DNA from: Pandoraea sputorum
Lineage (GTDB): Bacteria > Pseudomonadota > Gammaproteobacteria > Burkholderiales > Burkholderiaceae
DNA length: 64,000 bases
NCBI RefSeq assembly: GCF_000814845.2
Contig: NZ_CP010431.2
Coordinates: 1,488,001-1,552,000, forward strand
Direction of reading: 5' to 3'
The notes beneath the pieces were generated by a model. It saw nothing but the letters and a program-made list of their open reading frames with translations, was not told the DNA's origin and did not search any database. A program made the position numbers and the translations under genes. Shown piece after piece: positions 53,678 to 63,139 of this stretch; the first letter of the stretch is position 1, and each line of letters opens with the position of its first letter.

Positions 53678-56600
53678 ATGCCCGCGAATCCGGAAGAGAA
53701 GGTCCGCCAGCACATGGCGGAAGTCGTCGCGATGGCCCGTGAACGTGCGCCCGAATTGGCGGCGCTCTTCGAGCCTTTCGTCCTGCAGTATTACGGTCTG
53801 GCCGACGCCGAGGATGTCGTCTCGCGCAGTGTCGCCGATCTTTATGGCGCGGCGATGGCGCACTGGCAACTCGGCCAGAAGTTCGTCTCCGGCGAGCCGC
53901 GCATCCGTATCTACAACCCCACGCTCGATCAGCACGGCTGGCATTGCAGTCACACGGTCGTTGAAATCGTCAACGACGACATGCCGTTCCTCGTCGATTC
54001 GGTGACGATGGAGATCAACCGGCAGGGGCTGGCGCTGCATTCGGCCTTCCACCCGGTCTATCGCATCCGGCGCGACGCGGCGGGCAAGCGCCTGAGCGTC
54101 GTGCCCGGCAACAGTCCGGCGGGTAAGGACGACGGCGCGGGAGGCGGCGCGGAAGACGGCAAAGAGAACGGCAAGGAGCGGGAGGGCGACCGCAGCCGTT
54201 TCGAATCGTATATCCACATCGAAGTCGACCGGTTCTCCGAGCCGGAGCGCATTCAGGCGCTGGTCGACGGGTTGCAACGCGTGCTGGGCGACGTGCGCGC
54301 CGCCGTCGACGACTGGCGCGCCATGCAGGCTGCTGCACATGCGGCCATCGAATCCCTGACCGAGCGCGCCGCGCAGCAGGGCGTGGCGGCGCAGGAGCGC
54401 GCAGAGATCGACGAGGCGCAGGCGTTTCTGGACTGGATGCTCGCGCGCCACTTCACCTTCCTGGGCTATCGCGATTACGAACTGGTCGAGCGCGACGGCG
54501 AGCACTACCTGCAAGGCGTGCCGGGCACCGGCCTCGGTGTGCTGCGCGAATCGCGTCGCGATGCCAGCACGCCCGACGTCACGCGCCTGTCGCCCGGGGC
54601 CATCGGTATCGTGCAGGCCAGCGCCCCGATCTTCCTGACGAAGGCCAATTCGCGCGCCAGCGTTCACCGCCCGGGCTATCTCGATTACGTGGGCGTGAAA
54701 CGCTTCGACGCACAGGGCAAGGTCTGCGGTGAGCGGCGTTTTCTGGGGCTGTACACGTCGACCGTCTATATGGTGCCAGCCGACGAAATTCCGCTGGTGC
54801 GCCGCAAAGTCGCCGAAGTGATCCGGCGCGCAGGATTCTTGCCCAACGGCCATCTGGCCAAGACGCTCGCGACCATCCTCGAACAATATCCGCGCGACGA
54901 ACTGTTCCAGATCGACGTCGAGCAACTCGCCGACATCGCGCTGGGCATTCTGCGTTTGCAGGAACGTCAGCGCACGCGACTTTTCGTGCGACGCGACCGC
55001 TTCGACCGCTACGTGTCGTGCCTCGTGTTCGTGCCCCGAGAGAAATTCAACACCGATTTGCGCGTGCGCGTGCAGAACCTGCTGCTGGCCGCGTATCACG
55101 GCACTGGCGTCGAGTTCACGCCGCAACTCTCCGAGTCGATGCTCGCGCGCATTCAGATCACCGTGCGGACCGAGCCGGGGCATGTGCCGGAGGTCGACGT
55201 CAACGAACTGGAAGCCCGCATCGTCGAGACCACACGCCGCTGGCAGGACGACCTCTCCGACGCGCTGCGCGAGCAACTGGGCGAAGAGCGCGGTACGCGG
55301 GCCTTGCGACGCTACGCACTGGCGTTCCCTGCGGGGTATCGGGAGGATTACGCGGCGCGCGTGGCTGTGCGCGACGTGGAACTGATCGAACCGCTACTGA
55401 ATGCGGCACCTTCCCCTGCGCAAGCTACGCCGTCCGGTAGCCCGGGCGCGACGCCGCTCGCCATGCAGCTGTATCGCCCGCTGGAGGCAGCGCCCGGCAC
55501 GCTGCGCTTCAAGATCTATCAGGCGGGCGAGCCCATCGCGCTCTCACGCAGCCTGCCGATGCTCGAACACCTCGGCGTGCGGGTGAACGACGAGCGGCCT
55601 TACCGGATCGAGCCGTCCGATACCGGCGTCGTGTGGATGCACGACTTCGGCATGACCAGTCTCGACGGGGCCGAGGTCGATCTGGAGCACGCCCGCGCGC
55701 GCTTCGAAGACGCCTTCGCACGCATCTGGGCTGGCGACGTCGAAAATGACGACCTCAACCGTCTCGTGCTGCAAGCTGGCCTGACCTGGCGCGAGGTGCG
55801 CATTCTGCGGGCGTACGCAAAGTACATCCGCCAGGTCGGATCGACCTTCAGCAATGCCTATATCGAGAATGCACTGACGGGGAATCCGTCGATTGCGGGC
55901 ATGCTCGTCCGCCTGTTCCTCGCGCGCTTCGACCCCTCGTTGAGTGCGGAGGTCCGCGAGTCGCGTGCCGAGCAATTGCGTACGCAGATCCACACGGCGC
56001 TGGAAGACGTCCCCAATCTCGACGAAGACCGCATCCTGCGTCAGTTCCTCGGTGTTCTCGAAGCCACGCTGCGGACCAACTACTTCCAGACAGCACAGGA
56101 CGGGAAGGGCGGGGGCGCGCAGAAGGCGTACCTGTCATTCAAATTTGACCCGTCGAAGGTGCCGGGGCTGCCCGAGCCGAAGCCGATGTTCGAGATCTGG
56201 GTGTATTCGCCGCGCGTGGAGGGCGTGCACCTGCGCGGTGGGCGCGTAGCGCGCGGCGGCCTGCGCTGGTCGGACCGCCGCGAAGACTTCCGCACCGAAG
56301 TGCTGGGGCTGGTGAAGGCGCAAATGGTCAAGAACACGGTCATTGTGCCGGTGGGGTCGAAGGGGGGCTTCGTGGTCAAGCAGCCGCCGTCGCCGGGGGA
56401 CCGCGACGCCTACCTCGCCGAGGGCGTCGCGTGCTATCAGACGTTCCTGCGCGGGCTGCTGGATCTGACGGACAACTACGTCGACGGGCAACTCGTGCCC
56501 CCGCCGCAAACCGTTCGTATCGATGGCGACGATCCGTATCTCGTGGTGGCCGCCGACAAGGGCACGGCCACGTTCTCCGACTATGCGAACGCGATCTCTG

Positions 56601-58672
56601 CGGAGTACGGCTTCTGGTTGGGCGATGCGTTTGCCTCGGGTGGCTCGGTCGGTTACGACCACAAGAAGATGGCCATCACGGCACGTGGCGCGTGGGAGTC
56701 CGTCAAGCGGCACTTCAGCGAGATGGGCGTCGATACGCAGACGCAGGACTTCACGGTGGTGGGCATCGGCGATATGTCGGGCGACGTGTTCGGCAACGGT
56801 ATGTTGCTCTCGAAACACATCCGGCTCGTAGCGGCGTTCGATCACCGTCACATCTTCCTCGATCCCACTCCGGATGCCGCGAGCTCGTTTGCCGAGCGCG
56901 AGCGTCTGTTTCAGTTGCCGCGGTCCAGTTGGGCCGACTACGACGCGAAGCTGATTTCCAAAGGCGGCGGCATTTTCCCACGCACGGCGAAAGCGATTGC
57001 GCTGTCGCCGGAGATGCGCGAGTGGCTCGGCACTGAAGCTTCCGAGATGGCGCCGAACGAATTGCTGCGTGCGCTGCTGACCGCACCCGTCGATCTGCTC
57101 TACAACGGCGGCATCGGCACTTATGTAAAGGCGAGCACCGAGACGCATGCGCAAGTCGGCGACCGCGCCAACGACGGGCTGCGTGTGAACGGCGCAGAAC
57201 TGCGCTGCAAGGTCGTGGCCGAGGGGGGCAACCTCGGGCTGACGCAGCTCGGACGCATCGAGTACGCCCAGCACGGCGGTCGTATCAACACCGACGCCAT
57301 CGATAACTCGGCAGGTGTCGATTGCTCGGACCACGAGGTCAACATCAAGATCCTGTTGGGCCTCGTCGTGACCGACGGCGAAATGACGCTCAAGCAGCGC
57401 AATACGTTGCTCGCTGAGATGACGGAAGAAGTCGGGTCGCTCGTGTTGCGCGACAACTATCTGCAAACGCAGGCGTTGTCGCTCGGGCGACTGCGCTCGG
57501 CGGCGGCGCTCGATGGAGACGCCCGCTTCATGCGTTATCTGGAGCGCGCACAGCGGCTCGCACGCGCCATCGAGTTCCTGCCGGACGACGAAGCCCTCGA
57601 TGCGCGTCGCGCGGCGGGCGCCGGGCTGACCTCGCCGGAGCGCGCCGTGCTGATGGCGTACAGCAAGATGTGGCTCTACGACTTGCTGCTGGCGAGCGAT
57701 CTGCCGGACGCAGAATTCGTGGCCGACGGATTACCGTCCTACTTCCCGACGCCACTGGCGAGCCGCTGTGGCGCGGCGATGCTGCGTCATCCGCTCAAAC
57801 GGGAAATCCTCGCGACGATGCATGCCAATGCGCTCGTCAACCGGGCGGGGGTGACGTTTGTGCATCGCCTGAGCGAAGAGACGGGCGCGGAGCCCGCCGA
57901 TGTCGTACGTGCCAGTCTCGCCGCGCGCGGCGCGTATGGACTCGACGCCTTGTGGCTCGACATCGATGCGCTAGACGCCAGGGTGTCGCACGAGACGCAG
58001 GCGTCGCTCTTCACGGCGATTGCGCAGTGGCACGAGCAGGCGACGCTGTGGTTCCTGCGTCGGCGTCTGACCGATGTGCCGCAGACCGTGGAGCGCCTGC
58101 GCAGTGTGCTCGATCCGATTCTGCCCACGCTCGACACGCTGGTGAGCGGCGAAGCAGCGGATGAAGCCCGCACGCGCTGCCAGACCATGATCGACGCCGG
58201 TGTGCCGCCGCGGCTCGCGCAAACGGCGGCCGGTGTCGGCGCACGCGTGGCGTTGCTCGACATCGCCGAGGTCGCGAGCACCAGTGGATGCGAGCCGTCG
58301 CTCGCGGCGCAGGTGTACTTCGCGCTCGACGCGCCGCTGGGCTACGGCTGGTTGCAGACGGGCGTGCTCGGCCTGCCGATGCAAACGCACTGGCAGCGTC
58401 TCGCGCGGGCGACGTTGCTCGAAGAGTTGTCGGTGTTGCGTCGACGTCTGACGGCGAGCGTGCTGGAAGGCGGGAAGGGGAGCGATGTGGTTGCACCACC
58501 GGAGGCCGCCGACCAAAGTCCGGCCGCACGACTCGTCGCCGGATGGCAGCAGACCCACACCGACGCGCTCGCCCGTTATCACCGGGTGCTGGCCGACCAG
58601 ATCGCCGTTGGCAACGCCGACCTTGCCATGTTGTCAGTAAGCCTGAAATCCCTGGCAGAAGTCGGTCGCTGA
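53678..58672 (+). CDS. gdhB: NAD-specific glutamate dehydrogenase, large (180-kDa) class
   Basis: Oxidative deamination of glutamate to 2-oxoglutarate in amino acid catabolism. The protein has 1664 residues: a long N-terminal ACT-like regulatory region, then the catalytic domain about 690-1300 with GGRVARGGLRWSDRREDFRTEVLGL, VPVGSKGGFVVK and DMSGDVFGNGMLLS, then EGGNLGLTQLGRIEYA and NTDAIDNSAGVDCSDHEVNIK, and a helical C-terminal region. The ATG at 53678 has GAGG upstream. Slightly longer than usual (about 1610) because of a Gly/Lys/Glu/Asp-rich loop (about residues 147-170). Gene symbol follows Pseudomonas usage. Confidence 0.95.
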   Translation: MPANPEEKVRQHMAEVVAMARERAPELAALFEPFVLQYYGLADAEDVVSRSVADLYGAAMAHWQLGQKFVSGEPRIRIYNPTLDQHGWHCSHTVVEIVNDDMPFLVDSVTMEINRQGLALHSAFHPVYRIRRDAAGKRLSVVPGNSPAGKDDGAGGGAEDGKENGKEREGDRSRFESYIHIEVDRFSEPERIQALVDGLQRVLGDVRAAVDDWRAMQAAAHAAIESLTERAAQQGVAAQERAEIDEAQAFLDWMLARHFTFLGYRDYELVERDGEHYLQGVPGTGLGVLRESRRDASTPDVTRLSPGAIGIVQASAPIFLTKANSRASVHRPGYLDYVGVKRFDAQGKVCGERRFLGLYTSTVYMVPADEIPLVRRKVAEVIRRAGFLPNGHLAKTLATILEQYPRDELFQIDVEQLADIALGILRLQERQRTRLFVRRDRFDRYVSCLVFVPREKFNTDLRVRVQNLLLAAYHGTGVEFTPQLSESMLARIQITVRTEPGHVPEVDVNELEARIVETTRRWQDDLSDALREQLGEERGTRALRRYALAFPAGYREDYAARVAVRDVELIEPLLNAAPSPAQATPSGSPGATPLAMQLYRPLEAAPGTLRFKIYQAGEPIALSRSLPMLEHLGVRVNDERPYRIEPSDTGVVWMHDFGMTSLDGAEVDLEHARARFEDAFARIWAGDVENDDLNRLVLQAGLTWREVRILRAYAKYIRQVGSTFSNAYIENALTGNPSIAGMLVRLFLARFDPSLSAEVRESRAEQLRTQIHTALEDVPNLDEDRILRQFLGVLEATLRTNYFQTAQDGKGGGAQKAYLSFKFDPSKVPGLPEPKPMFEIWVYSPRVEGVHLRGGRVARGGLRWSDRREDFRTEVLGLVKAQMVKNTVIVPVGSKGGFVVKQPPSPGDRDAYLAEGVACYQTFLRGLLDLTDNYVDGQLVPPPQTVRIDGDDPYLVVAADKGTATFSDYANAISAEYGFWLGDAFASGGSVGYDHKKMAITARGAWESVKRHFSEMGVDTQTQDFTVVGIGDMSGDVFGNGMLLSKHIRLVAAFDHRHIFLDPTPDAASSFAERERLFQLPRSSWADYDAKLISKGGGIFPRTAKAIALSPEMREWLGTEASEMAPNELLRALLTAPVDLLYNGGIGTYVKASTETHAQVGDRANDGLRVNGAELRCKVVAEGGNLGLTQLGRIEYAQHGGRINTDAIDNSAGVDCSDHEVNIKILLGLVVTDGEMTLKQRNTLLAEMTEEVGSLVLRDNYLQTQALSLGRLRSAAALDGDARFMRYLERAQRLARAIEFLPDDEALDARRAAGAGLTSPERAVLMAYSKMWLYDLLLASDLPDAEFVADGLPSYFPTPLASRCGAAMLRHPLKREILATMHANALVNRAGVTFVHRLSEETGAEPADVVRASLAARGAYGLDALWLDIDALDARVSHETQASLFTAIAQWHEQATLWFLRRRLTDVPQTVERLRSVLDPILPTLDTLVSGEAADEARTRCQTMIDAGVPPRLAQTAAGVGARVALLDIAEVASTSGCEPSLAAQVYFALDAPLGYGWLQTGVLGLPMQTHWQRLARATLLEELSVLRRRLTASVLEGGKGSDVVAPPEAADQSPAARLVAGWQQTHTDALARYHRVLADQIAVGNADLAMLSVSLKSLAEVGR

Positions 58673-58694
58673 TGTCGACCGATGCCGTTCAAAC

Positions 58695-58738
58695 GCTTGC
58701 CGCGCGGGGCTGTGAGTGATTCGCCCCGGGCGGCAAGC
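58695..58738 (+). terminator. Hairpin downstream of the glutamate dehydrogenase gene
   Basis: GCTTGCCGC/GCGGCAAGC outer stem and GGGGC/GCCCC inner stem. No T run directly follows, so termination is uncertain. Confidence 0.5.
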
Positions 58739-58917
58739 AACGGCAGCCGGGTACCGACGATCGTCGCCGCAGCAACATTTTTTAAGCGTTTACACAAAAG
58801 CGGCGAAACGGCGTATGATCCGGGAAAACCCTAGGATTGAGATGACCCGCGCGCATGCTTGCCCGTCGCGCGGGTGGTCGCGTCCTGGGGTTTCGTCGAT
58901 TCCTGATCCCCTGCGCA

Positions 58918-60165
58918 ATGCCTACCGACACCCGCCCTGCGAACGGCCAGTTCGCCACGACGTTGCAGATCGTCTCCACCGTGTTCTTCACGTTCCTCTG
59001 CTATCTGACGATCGGCTTGCCGCTCGCAGTGCTGCCGTCGTTCGTGCACGTGGATCTGGCATACAGCTCCGTGATCGCCGGGCTGGCGATCAGCGTTCAA
59101 TATCTCGCGACACTGCTCTCGCGCCCGTATGCCGGACGCACGGCCGACGCGTGGGGTCCGAAGCGCACGGTGCTGTGCGGTCTGGTCGCGTGTGGCGCGT
59201 CCGGCTTGCTCGTGGCGTTGGGCGGTGTGTTCTCCGGTGTGCCCTGGCTGGCGCTGCTCGCACTGATCGCCGGACGCCTCGTGCTCGGCTTTGGCGAAAG
59301 CTGGGTGTCGACGGGCGCGATCATGTGGGGCATCGGACAAGTCGGGCCGTCGCACACGGCGCGCGTGATTTCCTGGAACGGCGTGGCGACTTACGGCGCG
59401 CTCGCGCTTGGCGCACCGCTCGGCGTGGCGCTCAACAATGCGTACGGCATCAAGGCCGTGGGCGCTGCGGTGGCGCTGGCGGGTATCGTCGGTTTGCTGT
59501 TGGCCCGCATGAAGCGTGCGACGCCCGTCATTCACGGGGAGCGACTCGCGTTCCGCGCGGTGCTCGGCCGCGTGATGCCGTTCGGCATGGGGCTGGCGCT
59601 CGGGTCCATCGGCTTCGGTGCGATCTCGACATTCATTACGCTTTACTACGCAAGCCATCATTGGGACAACGCAGCGCTGGCACTGACGGCCTTCGGTCTG
59701 TGTTTCATGGGCGTGCGTCTGTTGCTCGGCAGCAGCATTCAGCGCTTTGGCGGCTATCGCGTCGCGATGGCGTCGTTCGCGCTGGAAGCCTTCGGTCTGA
59801 TCGTGTTGGGTATTGCCCCGACGGGCTTCACGGCGCTGCTCGGTGCCGCGTTGGCGGGTGCAGGCTTCTCGCTTGTGTTCCCGTCGCTGGGTGTGGCGGC
59901 CGTCAACCTCGTGCCTGCACAGAATCGTGGCGCTGCACTCGGTGCGTACTCGGTGTTTCTCGACGTCGCACTGGGCGTCACGGGACCGGTCGCGGGTCTG
60001 ATCGTCGGGGCGTACGGGTACGCCGAGGTGTATCTGTGCGCGGCACTGGCCGCCATCGCAGCCGTGCTGCTTACCCTGTGGATGTCGCGCAATGCCCGCG
60101 TGGGCCAAGCGCCTGATACTGCGTCGACGGCGAACAAGTCAGCACAGACCGCGACGTCGTCGTAA
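58918..60165 (+). CDS. MFS transporter, YhhS/YfcJ (UPF0226) type
   Basis: Inner-membrane efflux-type permease with twelve predicted helices, 415 residues from ATG 58918 ([11 protein letters not shown]). The segment [19 protein letters not shown], then [29 protein letters not shown], is the signature of the YhhS/YfcJ branch. Substrates are not established; members affect sugar or drug export. No clear ribosome site is seen; an in-frame start at 58855 would add 21 basic residues and is less likely. Confidence 0.9.
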   Translation: MPTDTRPANGQFATTLQIVSTVFFTFLCYLTIGLPLAVLPSFVHVDLAYSSVIAGLAISVQYLATLLSRPYAGRTADAWGPKRTVLCGLVACGASGLLVALGGVFSGVPWLALLALIAGRLVLGFGESWVSTGAIMWGIGQVGPSHTARVISWNGVATYGALALGAPLGVALNNAYGIKAVGAAVALAGIVGLLLARMKRATPVIHGERLAFRAVLGRVMPFGMGLALGSIGFGAISTFITLYYASHHWDNAALALTAFGLCFMGVRLLLGSSIQRFGGYRVAMASFALEAFGLIVLGIAPTGFTALLGAALAGAGFSLVFPSLGVAAVNLVPAQNRGAALGAYSVFLDVALGVTGPVAGLIVGAYGYAEVYLCAALAAIAAVLLTLWMSRNARVGQAPDTASTANKSAQTATSS

Positions 60166-60203
60166 TCGTTTTTCCGATCCGGGCCTCGCCTCATTCGCAT
60201 AAG

Positions 60204-60236
60204 GAGATCGGCACACGGCCACCGCGCGCCGATCTC
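60204..60236. other. Hairpin in the leader region of the small secreted peptide gene
   Basis: GAGATCGGC and GCCGATCTC are perfect 9-base arms with a 15-base loop, between the MFS gene and the peptide gene. It may be a terminator of the MFS gene without a T run. Confidence 0.4.
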
Positions 60237-60416
60237 GGGGCAATCTCCCTCCTGTTGCACAGCGCTGTCTTCCCAATTCCCGGGGCGCGAGCGCATTTCT
60301 GCAAGTCATCTGCCGTATCGCCCCCCTAAATTGAATCCGCAGCAGCCAGCGAGTCGCGCACGGTTGCTGCGAGCGCCCTTGCTTGTCGCAACGGGCATTC
60401 ATCTTAGGAGTGTGAA

Positions 60417-60602
60417 ATGAAACTGAACTGGATGATTCGTGCCGGGTTGATCTCGGCGGCGCTTTGGACACAAATTCCGACGATACAAGCCGCCGAGCTT
60501 CCCGGGGCGCAGGCAGCCGACGCACCTTACCAACTGTGCCCGCCGTGGGACGATGACGAGTGCTCGTGTCCCGACCCAACGCTCATCTGCCGTCTGCGCT
60601 GA
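60417..60602 (+). CDS. Small secreted Cys-rich peptide, unknown function
   Basis: A 61-residue frame with AGGAG eight bases before ATG 60417. It begins MKLNWMIRAGLISAALW, a plausible Sec signal peptide cleaved near IQA-AEL, and ends with an acidic, Pro-rich tail with four Cys (CPPWDDDEC, CSC overlap, then IC). The mature peptide would be about 35 residues. I do not recognise the family. The intact signal and strong ribosome site support a real gene, but its short length leaves doubt. It is convergent with the MocR-type gene, whose stop codon lies five bases beyond its own. Confidence 0.6.
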   Translation: MKLNWMIRAGLISAALWTQIPTIQAAELPGAQAADAPYQLCPPWDDDECSCPDPTLICRLR

Positions 60603-60606
60603 GAAC

Positions 60607-62235
60607 TTACCCGTCCGACTTTGACCCGGCGGCTGCGACAATCGCCGCCAGCCGCTTGATCAATCCGGGGATGCGGGAGGCGTCCGTATCCCCGTAGCCG
60701 ATCACCAATCCGTTGTCTGCCGGTTGTGGGTCGAGTGCGAAGCTCGACAGCGCGCGAGGGCCGATCCCTTCGCGCTGAGCTGCCGCGACGATGGCCGCGT
60801 CCGGGAAGGCCGAGTCCAGTCGCACCGTCAGGTGGAGTCCGCAGCGTTCGCCAATCACCGCATATGCCGGATCGAAATACGTGGCCAGCGCGTCGCGCAA
60901 TGCCGTCTGACGCTCCCGGTACAAACGCCGCATGCGCCCCAGATGACGCGCAAACTGCCCACTTCGGATGAAGTCGGCGAGTGCTAGCTGTTCGAAGCGA
61001 TGGCCGCCGCGCAGGAGTTCGTCGAGCGCATCGCGGGCCTGCGTCGCGAGTGCCGTCGGCAGAATCAGAAACCCGAGACGCAGTGCCGGGAACATCGTTT
61101 TGCTGAAGGTGCCGACGTACACGACGGGCGCGTCCGGCACCATCCCCTGCATCGCGGCAATCGGCTCGCCCTGATGACGAAACTCGCTGTCGTAGTCGTC
61201 CTCCAGAATCCATGCGCCGTGACGCCGCGCCTGCGCAATCAGATCGAGACGGCGCGATGCCGATAACACACTGCCAAGCGGGTACTGGTGCGACGGCGTC
61301 ACGTACACCAGTCGCGGCGGCGAGCGCTCCCACAAGCCTTCGGGAATGACGATGCCTTCGTCGTCCACACGCAGCGCCTGCAATCGCACATCGCTCGAAT
61401 GAAAGGCGGCTTTCGCACCACGATAGCCGGGGTCTTCCATCCACACCGTGTCGCCCGGGTCGGTCAGCAACCGTACGCAGAGAATCAGCGCCTCGTGCGC
61501 ACCTTCCGTGATGACGACCTGTGACGCATCGCACCGCACGCCGCGCGAGATGCGCAGATGGTCCGCAATGGCTTCTCGCAGCGCAGGCTCGCCCAGCGGG
61601 TCGCCATAGTTGTAGTGGCGGGGCTGCGCTTCGCGCATGACGCGCTCCAGCGTACGTCGCCATGTGCTCGCGGGAAAGCGGGTAAGCGCGGGCACACCGG
61701 GTGTGAACGGCAGCGGGGTTTCACCCGCGCGTGCGGCGTGCCGGGTGGCGGGCAGGCGTTGGATGCGGCGTGACGGTGACGGTGCAGTTACGACTTCCGG
61801 TGCGACGTCGGGCGCATCGACCTCTTGCGTCCTCGACCTCGCGACCTGTGCCGCCTGCGCGGCAATGTGCGGATCGAGCGAGAGTTGCGCGACGCGCGTG
61901 CCGAGTCGATGCGGGACGATGAAACCCTCGGCAGCGAGCTGGTCGTAGACGATGGAGACGGTGTTGCGCGACACGGCGAGGTCCTCCGCGAGTGTGCGCG
62001 AGGCTGGCAGACGTGCGCCAGCAGGCAAACGTCCTTCGAGAATGGCGTGCTTGAGTCGCGCCAGGAGTTGCTTCTGGAGTGAGACGTTGCGTCCCGGTCC
62101 CGTGGCAAGCGGGCTGTCGAACAGGGCGGCAACGTTCTCCGGTGCAAAGGCAGGCGCCGGGGGCGTCGTGTCAGCGCGTGTTTTGGCTACGGATGTCATG
62201 GCACCAAGAGATTCGCGAAGAGTGGTGCTTTTCAT
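60607..62235 (-). CDS. MocR/PdxR-type regulator (GntR HTH fused to aminotransferase-like domain)
   Basis: The protein has 542 residues. An N-terminal GntR winged helix (SLQKQLLARLKHAILEGRLPAG, SRTLAEDLAVSRNTVSIVYDQL) is joined by an Ala/Pro/Ser-rich linker to a fold-type I aminotransferase domain with the PLP-binding Lys in VGTFSKTMFP and the DDYDSEFR motif. Such proteins sense PLP or an aminated metabolite. The divergent GNAT gene 70 bases away is a possible target. Start codons at 62235 and 62199 are both plausible. Confidence 0.92.
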   Translation of the reverse strand: MKSTTLRESLGAMTSVAKTRADTTPPAPAFAPENVAALFDSPLATGPGRNVSLQKQLLARLKHAILEGRLPAGARLPASRTLAEDLAVSRNTVSIVYDQLAAEGFIVPHRLGTRVAQLSLDPHIAAQAAQVARSRTQEVDAPDVAPEVVTAPSPSRRIQRLPATRHAARAGETPLPFTPGVPALTRFPASTWRRTLERVMREAQPRHYNYGDPLGEPALREAIADHLRISRGVRCDASQVVITEGAHEALILCVRLLTDPGDTVWMEDPGYRGAKAAFHSSDVRLQALRVDDEGIVIPEGLWERSPPRLVYVTPSHQYPLGSVLSASRRLDLIAQARRHGAWILEDDYDSEFRHQGEPIAAMQGMVPDAPVVYVGTFSKTMFPALRLGFLILPTALATQARDALDELLRGGHRFEQLALADFIRSGQFARHLGRMRRLYRERQTALRDALATYFDPAYAVIGERCGLHLTVRLDSAFPDAAIVAAAQREGIGPRALSSFALDPQPADNGLVIGYGDTDASRIPGLIKRLAAIVAAAGSKSDG

Positions 62236-62305
62236 CGTACCACCGGCGCGATAACTTAGTCTGAATGATCAAAATGCCCATCCAATTGCCGGAGACGAGA
62301 GAGCC

Positions 62306-63031
62306 ATGACCGACGCACCGAACTTCAATGACTACGACCAGCCCATCGGCCCGGCGCTGCCCGACTGGAAGCCGCGCGCTCAGCCGCCGCGCACGCCGGT
62401 CAGCGGCCGGTATTGCCGTCTGGAGCCAATCGACGTCGAGCGTCACGCTAAGGATCTCTTCGACGCCTACGCCACCGCACCGGACGGGCGCGACTGGACC
62501 TACATGAGCGGCGGCCCGTTTCCCGACTTCGACAGCTACTACGCCTACGCAACGAAGCTGGCGGCGTCCACCGACCCGCTGCATCACGCCATCGTCGATC
62601 TGGAGACGGGCAAAGCCGTGGGTACGCTGGCGCTCATGCGCATCGATCCCGCCAACGGTGTGGTCGAAGTCGGGCACGTGGCGTACTCGCCGTTGCTCAA
62701 GCGCACGCGTGCGGGGACGGAGGCACAGTACCTGCTGATGCGTCGCGCATTCGACGAGTTGGGCTATCGTCGCTACGAGTGGAAGTGCGATTCGCTGAAC
62801 GCGCCCTCGCGCCGTGCGGCGGCCCGCTACGGCTTCACGTTCGAAGGGATCTTCCGTAACGCCATTGTCTATCGCGGACGCAGCCGGGATACGGCGTGGT
62901 TTTCCATCACCGATGCGGAATGGCCTGCAATCAGCCGGGGCTTCGAGCAGTGGCTCTCGCCGGAGAACTTCGACGCGCAAGGCCAGCATCGTGCGGGACT
63001 TGCGGCATTGATCTCCGCTGCCCGGGCATAA
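62306..63031 (+). CDS. GNAT family N-acetyltransferase (RimJ/RimL-like)
   Basis: The protein has 241 residues. The acceptor-side region (LEPIDVERHAKDLFDAYA) is followed by AIVDLETGKAVGTLALMRID, VEVGHVAYSPLLKRTRAGTEAQYLLM (acetyl-CoA loop) and RRYEWKCDSLNAPSRRAAARYGFTFEGIFRNA, the RimL-like core. The natural acceptor is unknown. It is divergent from the MocR-type regulator and ends before a strong terminator. Confidence 0.92.
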   Translation: MTDAPNFNDYDQPIGPALPDWKPRAQPPRTPVSGRYCRLEPIDVERHAKDLFDAYATAPDGRDWTYMSGGPFPDFDSYYAYATKLAASTDPLHHAIVDLETGKAVGTLALMRIDPANGVVEVGHVAYSPLLKRTRAGTEAQYLLMRRAFDELGYRRYEWKCDSLNAPSRRAAARYGFTFEGIFRNAIVYRGRSRDTAWFSITDAEWPAISRGFEQWLSPENFDAQGQHRAGLAALISAARA

Positions 63032-63046
63032 CTGCGACGTCAAAAC

Positions 63047-63083
63047 AAAACGGTCCGCCGGGAAATCCCCGGCGGACCGTTTT
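63047..63083. terminator. Bidirectional terminator between the GNAT and permease genes
   Basis: Perfect 12-base arms CGGTCCGCCGGG / CCCGGCGGACCG flanked by AAAA and TTTT, between converging genes. Confidence 0.93.
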
Positions 63084-63139
63084 GCTTGTTGCTTGCTATC
63101 GGAACCGTCCCAATCGACGGTGGCGATACCTCGGGCCGA

